DNA of 64,000 nt, taken from NCBI GenBank assembly GCA_030603385.1, contig JAUVXW010000001.1, positions 124,001-188,000 of the forward strand, given 5' to 3'. Each line of letters starts with the position of its first letter. The first letter of the stretch is position 1. The position numbers were made by a program, and so were the translations under genes. The notes beneath the pieces were generated by a model that was given only the letters and a program-made list of their open reading frames with translations, did no database searches and had not been told where the DNA came from. Shown in pieces: positions 1-8,936 of this stretch. The stretch is from Promethearchaeota archaeon. GTDB taxonomy: Archaea; Asgardarchaeota; Lokiarchaeia; Sigyniarchaeales; SOKP01.

Positions 1-1044
1 GGCAGAATTACCAGAAATGCTCTTATAGCCTTTGCAATATGTGGGGGGCGATGGAGCGAATATAGTGAAAAGTATATAGCTGGGAATTACAGTATCGAAA
101 TGGGAAGATTATCGGGAGGTACACTTTATTGTAACCCCATAAGTTATGCTTCTGATGAGGCACAGAAAGAACGATTTTTAGTGCCAGTTGCTAATGATGG
201 TCAAATTGGAGCTTCAGCAATGACAGAATTTAATGCAGGTTCAGATATTTTTAGTATGGAATTGAGATTACATGAAAAGGATAATAAATTAATTGCAAAA
301 GGCAAGAAATTATTTATTACTAATGGTATGATCGCTGATTTTATAGTTCTCTATGGACGATTGGATAATGGACAATTAGCTGCTGTAGTAGTTGATACTG
401 AACATCAGAAATTAAGGAATTTCAGAAGTACTAGAGTAAGAACATATGGAATGACAGATGCTTTTGTAAGTCGTTTGATCTTTGATAGAGTAGAGCTCCC
501 AAAAGAAAATATGCTTCACGGTCATGGACTTGATATTGCATTTCACCAATTAACTGAGGAGAGATTAGTCATTAGCGCTGAAGCACTTGGAGATGCAATG
601 AAAAAACTCCTTTATTCTCATGCTTATGCTCTTCAGCGTATGCAATTTGAAAAAAGACTACACCAATATCAAGTTATTCGATTTCCTATTTCTAAAAAAA
701 TCCGAGAACTAAATCTAATGTTTTCAGCATTAATCCAATATACAAGACAAATGGATGAGCATCCAGAATTAGGAAGTTCTAAATTAATGGCTGCTAATGC
801 TATGGGGTTAAAAATTAGCTCTACTGAATTAGGATTTGAGAGTGCCATCCATTGCTTCAGAACCCTAGGAGGACGCGGATTCACCCGTCAATATGCTAAC
901 GAAATAGGCTTGTTAGATCCCTATTGTATGCTTCACGGAGGAGGCTCTAATTATGTTTTAGAGGATAGTGAATCGCGAAGATTCTTTAAACATAAACCTA
1001 CCAGAAGAGAAGTCGAGGATATTATTCCGAAAATAGACTATTAA
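1..1044 (+). CDS. Acyl-CoA dehydrogenase, 5'-truncated by window
   Basis: FAD-dependent acyl-CoA dehydrogenase family protein, which introduces a 2,3-double bond into an acyl-CoA. The reading frame is open from base 1, so the N-terminus lies outside the window; an internal ATG at 100 is not the start. The flavin/substrate loop AMTEFNAGSD (bases about 218-247) and the C-terminal FRTLGGRGF segment are family hallmarks. At the usual catalytic-base position near the C-terminus (YEGT in medium-chain enzymes) this protein reads LHGGGSN, so that Glu is absent. A TEERLV segment at bases 553-570 matches the alternative helix position used by isovaleryl- and long-chain-type enzymes. Family assignment is firm; substrate is unknown. 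Enoyl-CoA hydratase and hydroxyacyl-CoA dehydrogenase genes elsewhere in the window fit the same kind of pathway. Confidence 0.88.
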   Translation, partial: GRITRNALIAFAICGGRWSEYSEKYIAGNYSIEMGRLSGGTLYCNPISYASDEAQKERFLVPVANDGQIGASAMTEFNAGSDIFSMELRLHEKDNKLIAKGKKLFITNGMIADFIVLYGRLDNGQLAAVVVDTEHQKLRNFRSTRVRTYGMTDAFVSRLIFDRVELPKENMLHGHGLDIAFHQLTEERLVISAEALGDAMKKLLYSHAYALQRMQFEKRLHQYQVIRFPISKKIRELNLMFSALIQYTRQMDEHPELGSSKLMAANAMGLKISSTELGFESAIHCFRTLGGRGFTRQYANEIGLLDPYCMLHGGGSNYVLEDSESRRFFKHKPTRREVEDIIPKIDY

Positions 1045-1173
1045 TTATAGTCTCCTGAGAATTGCATAAAATTTCTATAAATATTAAACTTCTATATTCT
1101 AACTTTATTTTAGTTTTATTATAAATCTTAAGAGAATAAATTATTAAATATATTGACCTAATTATTATAGATA

Positions 1174-2148
1174 ATGGTTTCTTACGACACTCAAAGCTTT
1201 GATATCACCCATTTAGTCGATCAATATCGAGGGAAGAAATTAGAAGAACTATATCAAGAAAATCATCATATTATTACCAATGAAATGGGAGAATTCATGG
1301 AATTAATTTGGCAAGAAGATAACTTTCCTTGCGATTTAAAGCTTTATCTAACTAGAAAAAAGTTGTTATATAACCTAAAAACAGTCCATTACATTGGGGA
1401 ATTTATAGAAAATAGGTTAAAAGGTAGAGGAATAAAAACACTAAAAGACTTGAGATTTTTAAATTTGAGATACTGGGAGTCTGCTAATTACATTTTGGAA
1501 TTAATAAAGAAAAAAGATTATGAAAGTCTTAAGAAAAATAGGTACATTGATGACTTAGATGTTGGTTTTTGTTTTAACATTGGAGATTTACTTTTTCTTG
1601 ATATTGAAACGTTAGGGTTGTATAATAATGCCATAATTATTGTAGGAATTGGTTTTTTCAAAAATCAAAAATACGAAATCCACCTTTTTTTTGCACGTAG
1701 TTTAGAAGAGGAAATAGCTATTTGTGAGCATCTAAAAACGGAAATTCTTCCTAGTTTTAAATGTTTTGTCTCATATAATGGAAAGCGATTTGATATTCCT
1801 TACATAGCTAATCGTTTTCTATATTATTTTGATGAAAATCCCATGATCTCTGAAGAAGATACTCCTTATGAAATTAGCAATACAAAATTTCATCATATTG
1901 ATCTTTATCACATTTGCCGCCGAAGATTTAGAGGAATGTTTGAAAGATATACACTTACAAACATTGAAGAGCAATTGTTAAAATTGCGAAGGCAAAATGA
2001 GCTTCCAAGTAGTATGGTGCCTGTGTGTTATAAAAAATATCAAAAAAATCCTAATAGATATATTGGATTAATTAAAGAGTGCATAGAGCACAATTATTAT
2101 GATGTCTATTCGATGCCACTAATCTTAAATAAATTATTGGAAGTATAA
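1174..2148 (+). CDS. RNase H-like (YprB/DnaQ-type) 3'-5' exonuclease
   Basis: Predicted metal-dependent exonuclease of the ribonuclease H-like superfamily (YprB-type, RNase_H_2 family). The first 130 residues are helical and not recognised. The nuclease core follows: LDIETLG gives the ExoI acids D143 and E145, YNGKRFDIP (residues 201-209) is ExoII with D207, and HNYYD (306-310) supplies the final acid D310. All catalytic acids are present, so the enzyme should be active. The length of 324 residues fits the stand-alone archaeal/bacterial form. The gene stands alone between a convergent response regulator and the acyl-CoA dehydrogenase. DNA versus RNA substrate cannot be decided from the sequence. 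Confidence 0.8.
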   Translation: MVSYDTQSFDITHLVDQYRGKKLEELYQENHHIITNEMGEFMELIWQEDNFPCDLKLYLTRKKLLYNLKTVHYIGEFIENRLKGRGIKTLKDLRFLNLRYWESANYILELIKKKDYESLKKNRYIDDLDVGFCFNIGDLLFLDIETLGLYNNAIIIVGIGFFKNQKYEIHLFFARSLEEEIAICEHLKTEILPSFKCFVSYNGKRFDIPYIANRFLYYFDENPMISEEDTPYEISNTKFHHIDLYHICRRRFRGMFERYTLTNIEEQLLKLRRQNELPSSMVPVCYKKYQKNPNRYIGLIKECIEHNYYDVYSMPLILNKLLEV

Positions 2149-2256
2149 TACAAAAATATCAAGAAGATATACAATACCAATAAAAGATATGCTAAGTAAT
2201 TATAAAAATCAGAAGAAATGATTTCCTAATTTATAATTTTTAAGAAAAGAAGAAGA

Positions 2257-2637
2257 TTATTCCTTTTTATTTTTTAATACTCGTTCAATTATGGTGTAAA
2301 CATCATCATCTTTGAACGGCTTTTTAATATAGTCTTTTGCTCCTTTTTCAGTAGCTTCTACAATAGATAATTCTTGTCCCATCGCACTAACAACAATTAT
2401 ATTTGCGGATTTATCAAATTTCATTATATCTTCAATCGCTTGAAGACCGTCATAATTAGGCATAACTAAATCCATGGTTACTAAGTCTGGCTTTAAATCT
2501 TTATATAATGATACAGCATCTTCTCCATTAGAAGCTTCCCCGATAACTTCAGCAAAATCCATTTTCCCTATAATTTTTTTAATTTTATTTCTTACAAATG
2601 TTGCATCATCAACTATCAATATTTTTGACTTCTTAAT
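2257..2637 (-). CDS. CheY-like receiver-domain response regulator, probable ATT start
   Basis: Single-domain two-component receiver. Acidic pair D10-D11, phospho-acceptor D56 in the VTMDLVMPNYDG segment, S84 in VVSAM and K106 in IKKPF are all present (numbered from the ATT), so it should be phosphorylatable. There is no output domain, suggesting a protein-interaction role as in CheY. The start is odd: the only ATG/GTG/TTG in frame is the TTG at 2619, which would remove half of strand beta-1. Reading back to the in-frame stop at 2646-2644, the ATT at 2637-2635 gives the normal beginning I-K-K-S-K-I-L-I-V-D-D. No histidine kinase or methyl-accepting protein is seen in the window. Confidence 0.85.
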   Translation of the reverse strand: MKKSKILIVDDATFVRNKIKKIIGKMDFAEVIGEASNGEDAVSLYKDLKPDLVTMDLVMPNYDGLQAIEDIMKFDKSANIIVVSAMGQELSIVEATEKGAKDYIKKPFKDDDVYTIIERVLKNKKE

Positions 2638-2887
2638 TTTGTCTCACTTTTTAAATATTTTTAAAGTTTTATTATCGGTGTTTTATGACTCTAAATTAGT
2701 AAAAGAACTTTATTATAAAGTTACCCAATAATGCCTAATTTCGTTGTCATTAATAGTACATCAAGTGATAATTTTGAGTCTAGGCCCTTAAAACACACGA
2801 AAAAACAATTTTTAAAAAAGGTATAGATACATTAAAGTAATCAAAGAAACTTAATTACCAAATAATCACTTTAAAACTTTGATGTAA

Positions 2888-4570
2888 ATGACTGAATTAG
2901 TTGATAAATTATTTGATCAAGATTGGAATTATGTAAATCGCCAAAAGATAATTAAAAGATTGCAAGAAACTCATTACGATATTATCGTAATTGGTGCAGG
3001 TATTACAGGAGCGGGTGTTGCAAGAGAAGCTTCTATGAGAGAGTTAAAAGTTGCAGTTGTAGATAAACAAGATTTTGCTTCTGGAACCTCATCAAGAAGT
3101 TCAAAACTAGCACATGGAGGTATAAGATATTTAGGACTTGGAGAAATGGATATTGTTCGAGAGTCAACAACAGAAAGAAATTGGATGAGAATACATATCC
3201 CACATTTAGTAAGACCAATACCATTTCTATTTGTTGCATTAGAAGGGGGAAAATATAAGAAGCGAGATATACTTGGTGCTTGTAGAATTTATGATTATTT
3301 AGGTGACGATAAATCTGATTTTAAAAATTATAAAAAACATAAATGGTATTCACCAGAAGAAATTTTTGGCATGGAACCAGAGTTTATTAAAGAAGGAAAC
3401 ATAGGTGGTGCTGTCTATTATGATAATAATGTTGATGATGCTAGGTTAACTATTGAAACACTAAAAGAAGCTATTATTAGAGGTGCAGATGTAGTCAATT
3501 ATTGTAAAATTACCGGATATATCAAAGATAAAGAAAAAATTGTAGGGGTAAAATGTACTGATTTAGAAAATAGATCTGATTTTGAAATAAAGGGGACTTT
3601 GGTGGTAAATGCTACGGGTGTTTGGACGGATGATTTATTGGAAAATTACCCAGAAGATATTCCAAAGCCACTAATTCGCCCTACAAAAGGAGTTCATATA
3701 CAATTTAGAAGAGAGCATATTAAAAATAATATGGCTACAATTATTCGTTCTATTTCTGATGATAGAGCCTTTTTTGTATTACCCCGAAATAAAAAATTTA
3801 CTATAATAGGGACTACTGATACAGATTATAAAGATGATTTGGCAAATCCAATTTGTAATAAAGAAGATGCTGATTACTTAATAAATTCAGTAAAACATTA
3901 TTTTCCCAATGCTGAATTAGATTATGATAACATTTTATCAACTTATGCTGGCATCAGACCTTTAGTTATGCAAAAAGGTAAATCTGAGAGCGAAATCTCC
4001 CGAAAACATATTATATTTTTCTCGAATGATGGTTTGTTAACAATAACAGGTGGAAAGTTGACTGCATTCAGAAGTATGGCTGAGGATATATTCAAAGAAA
4101 TTGAAGTAAAAGAGATATTTCCTAATATTAGAAGGCAGGAGAATTTTTCAAAACAAAAATATATAATTAGCCTAGACAAACAAGAATGGTTTAAAATCTT
4201 GAGAAATTCAGGTATTCAATTAGAGAAAGATATAGCTGACCATATTTATCAACAATATGGAAAAGGAGCTTTAAAGATTCTTGAAATTATTAGAGATAGT
4301 GAATCTCTTAAAGAAAAAATTTTTAAAGATAATGACTTTGTTAAGGCAGAAATAATTTATTGTCTGAGATATGAAATGACACAGCATTTAATTGATCTGT
4401 TTTGCCGTCGAACAGAGATGTCTCTCTGGATTAGTCATAAAAATGCAATTAAAGCTGCTACAATAGTTGCTGACATCATGGCAACAGAATATAATTGGAA
4501 TGAAGATAAGAAAAAGCAAGAAATAAATGCTTACATTGAGTATGTTAAAAAAACAGTTTCCTTTATCTAA
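2888..4570 (+). CDS. glpA: FAD-dependent glycerol-3-phosphate dehydrogenase
   Basis: Oxidises sn-glycerol-3-phosphate to dihydroxyacetone phosphate with transfer of electrons to a membrane or soluble acceptor (GlpA/GlpD family). The dinucleotide fold begins with IVIGAGITGAGVA (residues 33-45), followed by the diagnostic GTSSRSSKLAHGGIRYL segment (66-82). The C-terminal DAO_C helical domain ends with RYEMTQHLIDLFCRRTEM. At 560 residues it is slightly longer than bacterial GlpA/GlpD catalytic cores. I see no GlpB or GlpC partner, nor a glycerol kinase next door. In an archaeon the enzyme is usually catabolic, but in Asgard lineages it also bears on how the glycerol-phosphate backbone of lipids is made. 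The symbol is by family, not subtype. Confidence 0.9.
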   Translation: MTELVDKLFDQDWNYVNRQKIIKRLQETHYDIIVIGAGITGAGVAREASMRELKVAVVDKQDFASGTSSRSSKLAHGGIRYLGLGEMDIVRESTTERNWMRIHIPHLVRPIPFLFVALEGGKYKKRDILGACRIYDYLGDDKSDFKNYKKHKWYSPEEIFGMEPEFIKEGNIGGAVYYDNNVDDARLTIETLKEAIIRGADVVNYCKITGYIKDKEKIVGVKCTDLENRSDFEIKGTLVVNATGVWTDDLLENYPEDIPKPLIRPTKGVHIQFRREHIKNNMATIIRSISDDRAFFVLPRNKKFTIIGTTDTDYKDDLANPICNKEDADYLINSVKHYFPNAELDYDNILSTYAGIRPLVMQKGKSESEISRKHIIFFSNDGLLTITGGKLTAFRSMAEDIFKEIEVKEIFPNIRRQENFSKQKYIISLDKQEWFKILRNSGIQLEKDIADHIYQQYGKGALKILEIIRDSESLKEKIFKDNDFVKAEIIYCLRYEMTQHLIDLFCRRTEMSLWISHKNAIKAATIVADIMATEYNWNEDKKKQEINAYIEYVKKTVSFI

Positions 4571-4682
4571 ATATTTACTTTCTTATTTTTTTTGAAATAT
4601 TGGACTATATATTTTTAATAAATATTGTTTTATATATTCAATATAATAATATATCCAAAATTAAATTATAGCGTGATATTAA

Positions 4683-5342
4683 TTGATCTTTGCTTGGGAT
4701 TTTAAAGATAACCTTTTGATACCCCTAGGTAAATTAGGTGGATTCTTCATGTTACTTTTAGGAATTATATGGGTACTTTATGCTGTGTATGAAACGAAAA
4801 GAAGAAAATCATTCAAAAAGAGGAAAACAGAAACCTGGGACTTCGATATCACAAAATTCTTGAAAGGATTGACCTATATAGGATTTATCGTTGGTTTACT
4901 ATGCATAATTTCGGGAGTTTCTGGATTAATGTTTGATATTCCTCCAAGTGTAGCATATGCAGATGGTCGTAATCTTTTTACTTCTATTTTATTAATTGTA
5001 TTTGGAATTTTAACATTTGTAAAACCTGCGAATGATCTCCCTCTTGCTAGTATTGTTGGGATGCTAGCAGCTACTTTAGTAGTAGTTTTACTGGCTTTAC
5101 TCATACCACAAACTGTGGTTGATTTAATTGCGGTGTTTATAAACCCTAAAATTTTATTAGCAATTATATTTATTATTATTTTCGCACTTATTGCTCTCAC
5201 TGCAAAATTCTATACTGCAGGTTTTATGGCGGTTTCTAAAGCAATTTCATGGCCACCTTTAGCAGTCATATTTGCCCTTTTTTGCCTGGTTCAAGGATTT
5301 TTATTAGTAGTAATAGGGGTCTCAATCTCAGGGCCATTCTAA
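4683..5342 (+). CDS. Unknown polytopic membrane protein
   Basis: I do not recognise a family. The 219-residue product begins at a TTG and has about six hydrophobic segments, roughly residues 11-33, 62-84, 98-114, 122-146, 154-176 and 192-215. A short basic stretch (ETKRRKSFKKRK, about 38-49) after the first helix is probably cytoplasmic. There are no charged residues within the helices that would suggest a transporter or a redox centre, and no cysteine-histidine motif. It converges on the radical SAM gene with only 29 bases between stops, all T-rich. No functional inference is justified. Confidence 0.6.
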   Translation: MIFAWDFKDNLLIPLGKLGGFFMLLLGIIWVLYAVYETKRRKSFKKRKTETWDFDITKFLKGLTYIGFIVGLLCIISGVSGLMFDIPPSVAYADGRNLFTSILLIVFGILTFVKPANDLPLASIVGMLAATLVVVLLALLIPQTVVDLIAVFINPKILLAIIFIIIFALIALTAKFYTAGFMAVSKAISWPPLAVIFALFCLVQGFLLVVIGVSISGPF

Positions 5343-5371
5343 TAAAATTTTTTTTTAATTTTTTTACTTTT

Positions 5372-6484
5372 TTAAGAAAAGCTAAATTTATGAGAAGGAT
5401 TTTTATTAATTTCTCCAATAATATCATGATTTAGTTCATAGGCACATTTTGGGCATTTTTTTTCATTAGTAACATCTATTTTCTTAAAACTATATCCTCT
5501 TCTCTCAAATAATAAATACCCACAATTTGGGCAATATGTATTACTCCCCTGCTCATGGTTTATATTACCTACATAGGGAAAATATAATCCCACATCCTTT
5601 GCAATTTTGTATGCCAAATCCAAAGTTTCATAGGGTGTTCTTTTTTTAGAAGGAGCTTTAAAATCAGGATGATAAGCAGAAAAATGCATAGGAGTATCTT
5701 TTCCTAAATTATCTACAATCCATTTACATAATTTCAAAATATCTTCTTTACTATCATTTAGATCAGGGATAATTAAATTTGTAATCTCAACATGCATACC
5801 ATTATTTTTAAAATATTTTGCTGTGTCTAAAACAGGTTTAACAGATTTGACTCCACATATTTTTTTATAGAAATCATCTGACATTGCTTTAATATCGATA
5901 TTAGCGGCATCAATTCCTACATCTATTAGTTCTTTAGAAGCTTCTGGAGTTGAGTATCCATTAGTTACTAAAACTATTTTAATATTTTTCTCTTTAAGTA
6001 ATTTTGCTGTATCTAATATCCATTCATGCCAAATTAAGGGCTCATTGTATGTATATGCTAAAGTTTTTGCTCCACTTTTAACAACTTTTTTAACTAACTG
6101 GTCAGGTGTCATTTCCACCAATGACATTTCTCGTCCCTGATAACCCTCAAGATCATAAAATCCGTTTTTTCCATTATCTGTTGGACTAGCTTGAGATATA
6201 GACCAATTTTGACAATTTTGACACTTAAAAGAGCATCCTATTGATGCTATTGAGTAAGCTGTGGCACCCGGCCAGAAATTATAGAGTGGTTTTTTTTCAA
6301 TAGGATCTAGACTTCCAGTAGAAATATGGGACCCATAAATTAAGGTGAATATTTCTCCATCAAAATTCTTTCTCGTTCGACATATACCCACTTTTCCAGG
6401 TAAAATAATACATTCATTTGCACAAACATGACATTGAGCTTTATTGTTATCTAAGCTATCCCATAACCTTGCTTTTACCTTCAA
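5372..6484 (-). CDS. amrS: AmmeMemoRadiSam-system radical SAM enzyme
   Basis: Radical S-adenosylmethionine protein of the AmrS/PflX-like family that co-occurs with AMMECR1 and Memo homologues; its reaction is not established. The N-terminal CHVCANEC (C18, C21, C25) plus GICR motif is typical of this subfamily. The 4Fe-4S/SAM motif CSFKCQNC supplies C84, C88 and C91. A C-terminal CPNCGYLL...CPKCAYEL pair forms a probable zinc ribbon. At 370 residues it is full length with a good ATG start. The usual partner genes are not in this window, so the system is either dispersed or continues elsewhere. Confidence 0.87.
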   Translation of the reverse strand: MKVKARLWDSLDNNKAQCHVCANECIILPGKVGICRTRKNFDGEIFTLIYGSHISTGSLDPIEKKPLYNFWPGATAYSIASIGCSFKCQNCQNWSISQASPTDNGKNGFYDLEGYQGREMSLVEMTPDQLVKKVVKSGAKTLAYTYNEPLIWHEWILDTAKLLKEKNIKIVLVTNGYSTPEASKELIDVGIDAANIDIKAMSDDFYKKICGVKSVKPVLDTAKYFKNNGMHVEITNLIIPDLNDSKEDILKLCKWIVDNLGKDTPMHFSAYHPDFKAPSKKRTPYETLDLAYKIAKDVGLYFPYVGNINHEQGSNTYCPNCGYLLFERRGYSFKKIDVTNEKKCPKCAYELNHDIIGEINKNPSHKFSFS

Positions 6485-6607
6485 AATTATTCACCTATTA
6501 TTTGTGATTTTTATTGAGAACTTTCTCTAAATATATAATAGATAAGAAATCTTATATTTCTTATAGATTTAGGTTATAATTTTCGAACCGAAAAGTAGAT
6601 AGTAAAA

Positions 6608-7042
6608 ATGTCAAGAATAGAAAAAGCAGTCTCTTCCTTTAAGGGAGATTTTAATTGTGCTCAATCCATATTAAGTACATATGCTATTCAATATGGATTA
6701 AATCGAGATACAGCACTAAAATTAGCAACAGGTTTTGGTGGTGGGATGGCACGTTTAGGGAGAACATGTGGTGCAGTGTCTGCAGGTTTTATGGTTATTG
6801 GTCTAAAATATGGTATGGGAATAAAGGAGGATATAGACGTGAAAGAAAAGACATATCAGCTTATACGAGAATTTTCTGATCAATTTCAAGGAATTTATGG
6901 ATCTTCAACTTGTAAGGAATTATTAGGCTGTGATATTAATACGCTTGAAGGTAAAAATTATTACTCTCAAAATGATTTTTTTGATAGAAAATGCCTCAAA
7001 TATGTAAAGACCGCAGCAGAAATTTTAGAAAAAATATTATAA
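6608..7042 (+). CDS. C_GCAxxG_C_C family protein
   Basis: Small (144 residues) cysteine-rich protein of the C_GCAxxG_C_C family, often annotated as a putative redox-active or metal-binding protein. The conserved features are all visible: FNCAQS near residue 17, GFGGGMARLGRTCGAVSAGFM in the middle, then STCKELLGCD and a late KCLKYV cysteine. The function is unknown in the family; radical-SAM or iron-sulfur neighbours are common, and here a radical SAM gene lies divergently upstream across a 123-base gap. A TPR-protein gene follows 26 bases downstream on the same strand and may be co-transcribed. Confidence 0.85.
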   Translation: MSRIEKAVSSFKGDFNCAQSILSTYAIQYGLNRDTALKLATGFGGGMARLGRTCGAVSAGFMVIGLKYGMGIKEDIDVKEKTYQLIREFSDQFQGIYGSSTCKELLGCDINTLEGKNYYSQNDFFDRKCLKYVKTAAEILEKIL

Positions 7043-7068
7043 AGGAAATAAAATTCATATGAAATTTT

Positions 7069-7986
7069 ATGACAAATAATGAAGCAGAGCTCAATGAAGA
7101 GGAATTACAACGTTTATTAAATAAAAAGCAGAAAAATTTAGAAGAATTAGAAAAAATTAGTAAAAATTCAAACTATATTAAAGAATTAAGTGATATTGCT
7201 TTAATTCAACTACAATTAGAACAATATACTGACTCTGAGAAAAATTATTTAATTTGTTTAAAACATTTTGAAAAGCAAAAAGATAAGTTAGGGCAAGCTT
7301 CCGTTTATGGAATATTTGGAACCTTATTTTTTAAAAAAAGTGAGTATTCAAAGTCTATCGAATATTATGAAAAAGCATATAAAATATATGAGGATTTAAT
7401 GCAAAATCAAGAAAAAATCACCTGTTTAAAAGGAATTGGGAATAGTTTGATAAAATTAAACAAATTGGATGAAGCATGTGATATATTTCTGGATTGTAGC
7501 ACTATTTGTTCTGACAATAATGATATCTACAATTTATTAGATTGCCTAGGAAATTTAATTAATATTTATGAAACAAACGAAAAATGGGATGTAATTTTTG
7601 AACTATATAAAAAAACACTAGATGCTTTTAAAGAAATAAATGACTCTAAAGGTATAATTACCTCCTATTATAACTTGGGAATTCTTGAAAAGAAAAATGA
7701 TAATATGGGAGAAGCCGTACGATACTTTAAGAAAGGTACTAATATAGCAATTGATGCTAACTATGTTGAGTTAATTATTAAAGGTTTAAGCTATGTTGGG
7801 GAGACTTTGTTTTATTTAGGAGAAATTAAAGGAGCTAAAAATCAATTTATAAAAGCTTTACATTTAGCAAATAAAATTAACGCGGAAAATGCTAAACTTC
7901 AATTAAGTGTCTTGCTCCAATCACTTGGTTTACAAGATAAACAAATTATAGACGAATTAAGGATGTATAAAGAAAGCATGAAATGA
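7069..7986 (+). CDS. TPR-repeat protein
   Basis: Soluble helical-repeat protein of 305 residues built from about six tetratricopeptide-like repeats, for example the segments around SVYGIFGTLFFKKSEYSKSIEYYEKA and YNLGILEKKNDNMGEAVRYFKK (both seen as typical alternating A/G-Y-A patterns with a 40-residue period). No signal peptide or membrane segment is present. TPR arrays are protein-interaction scaffolds, so no enzymatic role is inferred. The gene follows the C_GCAxxG_C_C gene closely and is convergent with enoyl-CoA hydratase, with 4 bases between the stop codons. It resembles the TPR part of the protein at 9408-10832 and the two may be paralogues. Confidence 0.75.
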   Translation: MTNNEAELNEEELQRLLNKKQKNLEELEKISKNSNYIKELSDIALIQLQLEQYTDSEKNYLICLKHFEKQKDKLGQASVYGIFGTLFFKKSEYSKSIEYYEKAYKIYEDLMQNQEKITCLKGIGNSLIKLNKLDEACDIFLDCSTICSDNNDIYNLLDCLGNLINIYETNEKWDVIFELYKKTLDAFKEINDSKGIITSYYNLGILEKKNDNMGEAVRYFKKGTNIAIDANYVELIIKGLSYVGETLFYLGEIKGAKNQFIKALHLANKINAENAKLQLSVLLQSLGLQDKQIIDELRMYKESMK

Positions 7987-7990
7987 AATT

Positions 7991-8761
7991 TCATGAAAAC
8001 TTTGAAAAATCTGGTTTTCTTTTTTCAAAAAATGCTTTAAAAGCTTCTTGAGCTTCAGGAGATATCTGTCTTCTTACAAATTCGGCTCCTTCTTCTGGCA
8101 TTAATTTTTCAAGAACTCCATTGTAATACTTTTTGATGTATGCTTTTGTTTGTCGTAAAGCCTCTGGGGGTTTTTCAGCTAACTTTTCTGCTAAAAGAGT
8201 TACTTCTTTAATTAACTCATTTTCTGGAAAGATTTTATTTACAATTCCAATCTTACTAGCTTCTTCAGCACTAAACCAATCTCCAAAAAAGAATAGCTCA
8301 TTAGCACGTTGGCGTCCTATTAATTCTGGTAAATTAAAGGTACTTCCAAACTCTGGAATTAATCCTAAATTAACAAACGGAAATTGGAATCTACATCCCT
8401 TAGCAGCATAGATTAAATCAAAGTGTAGTAACATAGTAACCCCGACACCGATTGCATATCCGTGGACAGCTGCTATTATAGGTTTTTTAGCTGTCAAAAT
8501 CCATTCTGTCCAACTCCTTGATGGTCTAGTGCCCGATGACCACTCAAGATCTTGGAAATCTTTTAAATCATTCCCAGCACAAAAACATTTTCCATTACCG
8601 TAAATTAAAATGACTTTGATACTTGGATCTTTTTCTGCCATCTCAATTCCTTCAGCAATTCCGACATACATAACTCTTGTAAGAGCATTCCTTTTCTCCT
8701 CCCTGTTAAAAATAATATGAAGTACCCCATTTTCGGGTTTAAATATAATTTGATCATTCAT
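7991..8761 (-). CDS. Enoyl-CoA hydratase/isomerase family protein
   Basis: Crotonase-superfamily enzyme, probably hydrating 2-enoyl-CoA or catalysing a related CoA-ester reaction. The family signature is clear: NREEKRNAL near the start, GNGKCFCAGNDLKDF forming the first oxyanion loop, and AAVHGYAIGVGVTMLLHFDLIYA the second. LIPEFGSTFNLPELIGRQRA carries the E (in PEFGS) where hydratases place a catalytic Glu; the second Glu of classical hydratases is not obvious, so an isomerase is possible. I chose the ATG at 8761 over a GTG four codons upstream because it gives the usual N-terminal length. No partner gene adjoins it. Confidence 0.85.
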   Translation of the reverse strand: MNDQIIFKPENGVLHIIFNREEKRNALTRVMYVGIAEGIEMAEKDPSIKVILIYGNGKCFCAGNDLKDFQDLEWSSGTRPSRSWTEWILTAKKPIIAAVHGYAIGVGVTMLLHFDLIYAAKGCRFQFPFVNLGLIPEFGSTFNLPELIGRQRANELFFFGDWFSAEEASKIGIVNKIFPENELIKEVTLLAEKLAEKPPEALRQTKAYIKKYYNGVLEKLMPEEGAEFVRRQISPEAQEAFKAFFEKRKPDFSKFS

Positions 8762-8936
8762 TTTATCACACACAATTTGAGAAGTTCTTAATAAAATAGT
8801 TAATATCCCATCATTTTAAAGAAGAAAGATTTTACAAAATTAAGTTAAAAAACAAGATATCTTCTTAAAACCCTTATTCAAATTAGAATTTTAAGAATCC
8901 TATAAGGATTTTATTAGACCCTGTTATTTCTAAAAC

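Noticed and set aside
2474..2731. 85-codon forward frame over the CheY gene
   Set aside because: Overlaps a well-supported receiver gene on the other strand and has shadow-type composition.
6570..6600. tRNA-like TTCGAACC string
   Set aside because: It forms only a five-base stem with a three-base loop; no acceptor, D or anticodon arms could be built around it.
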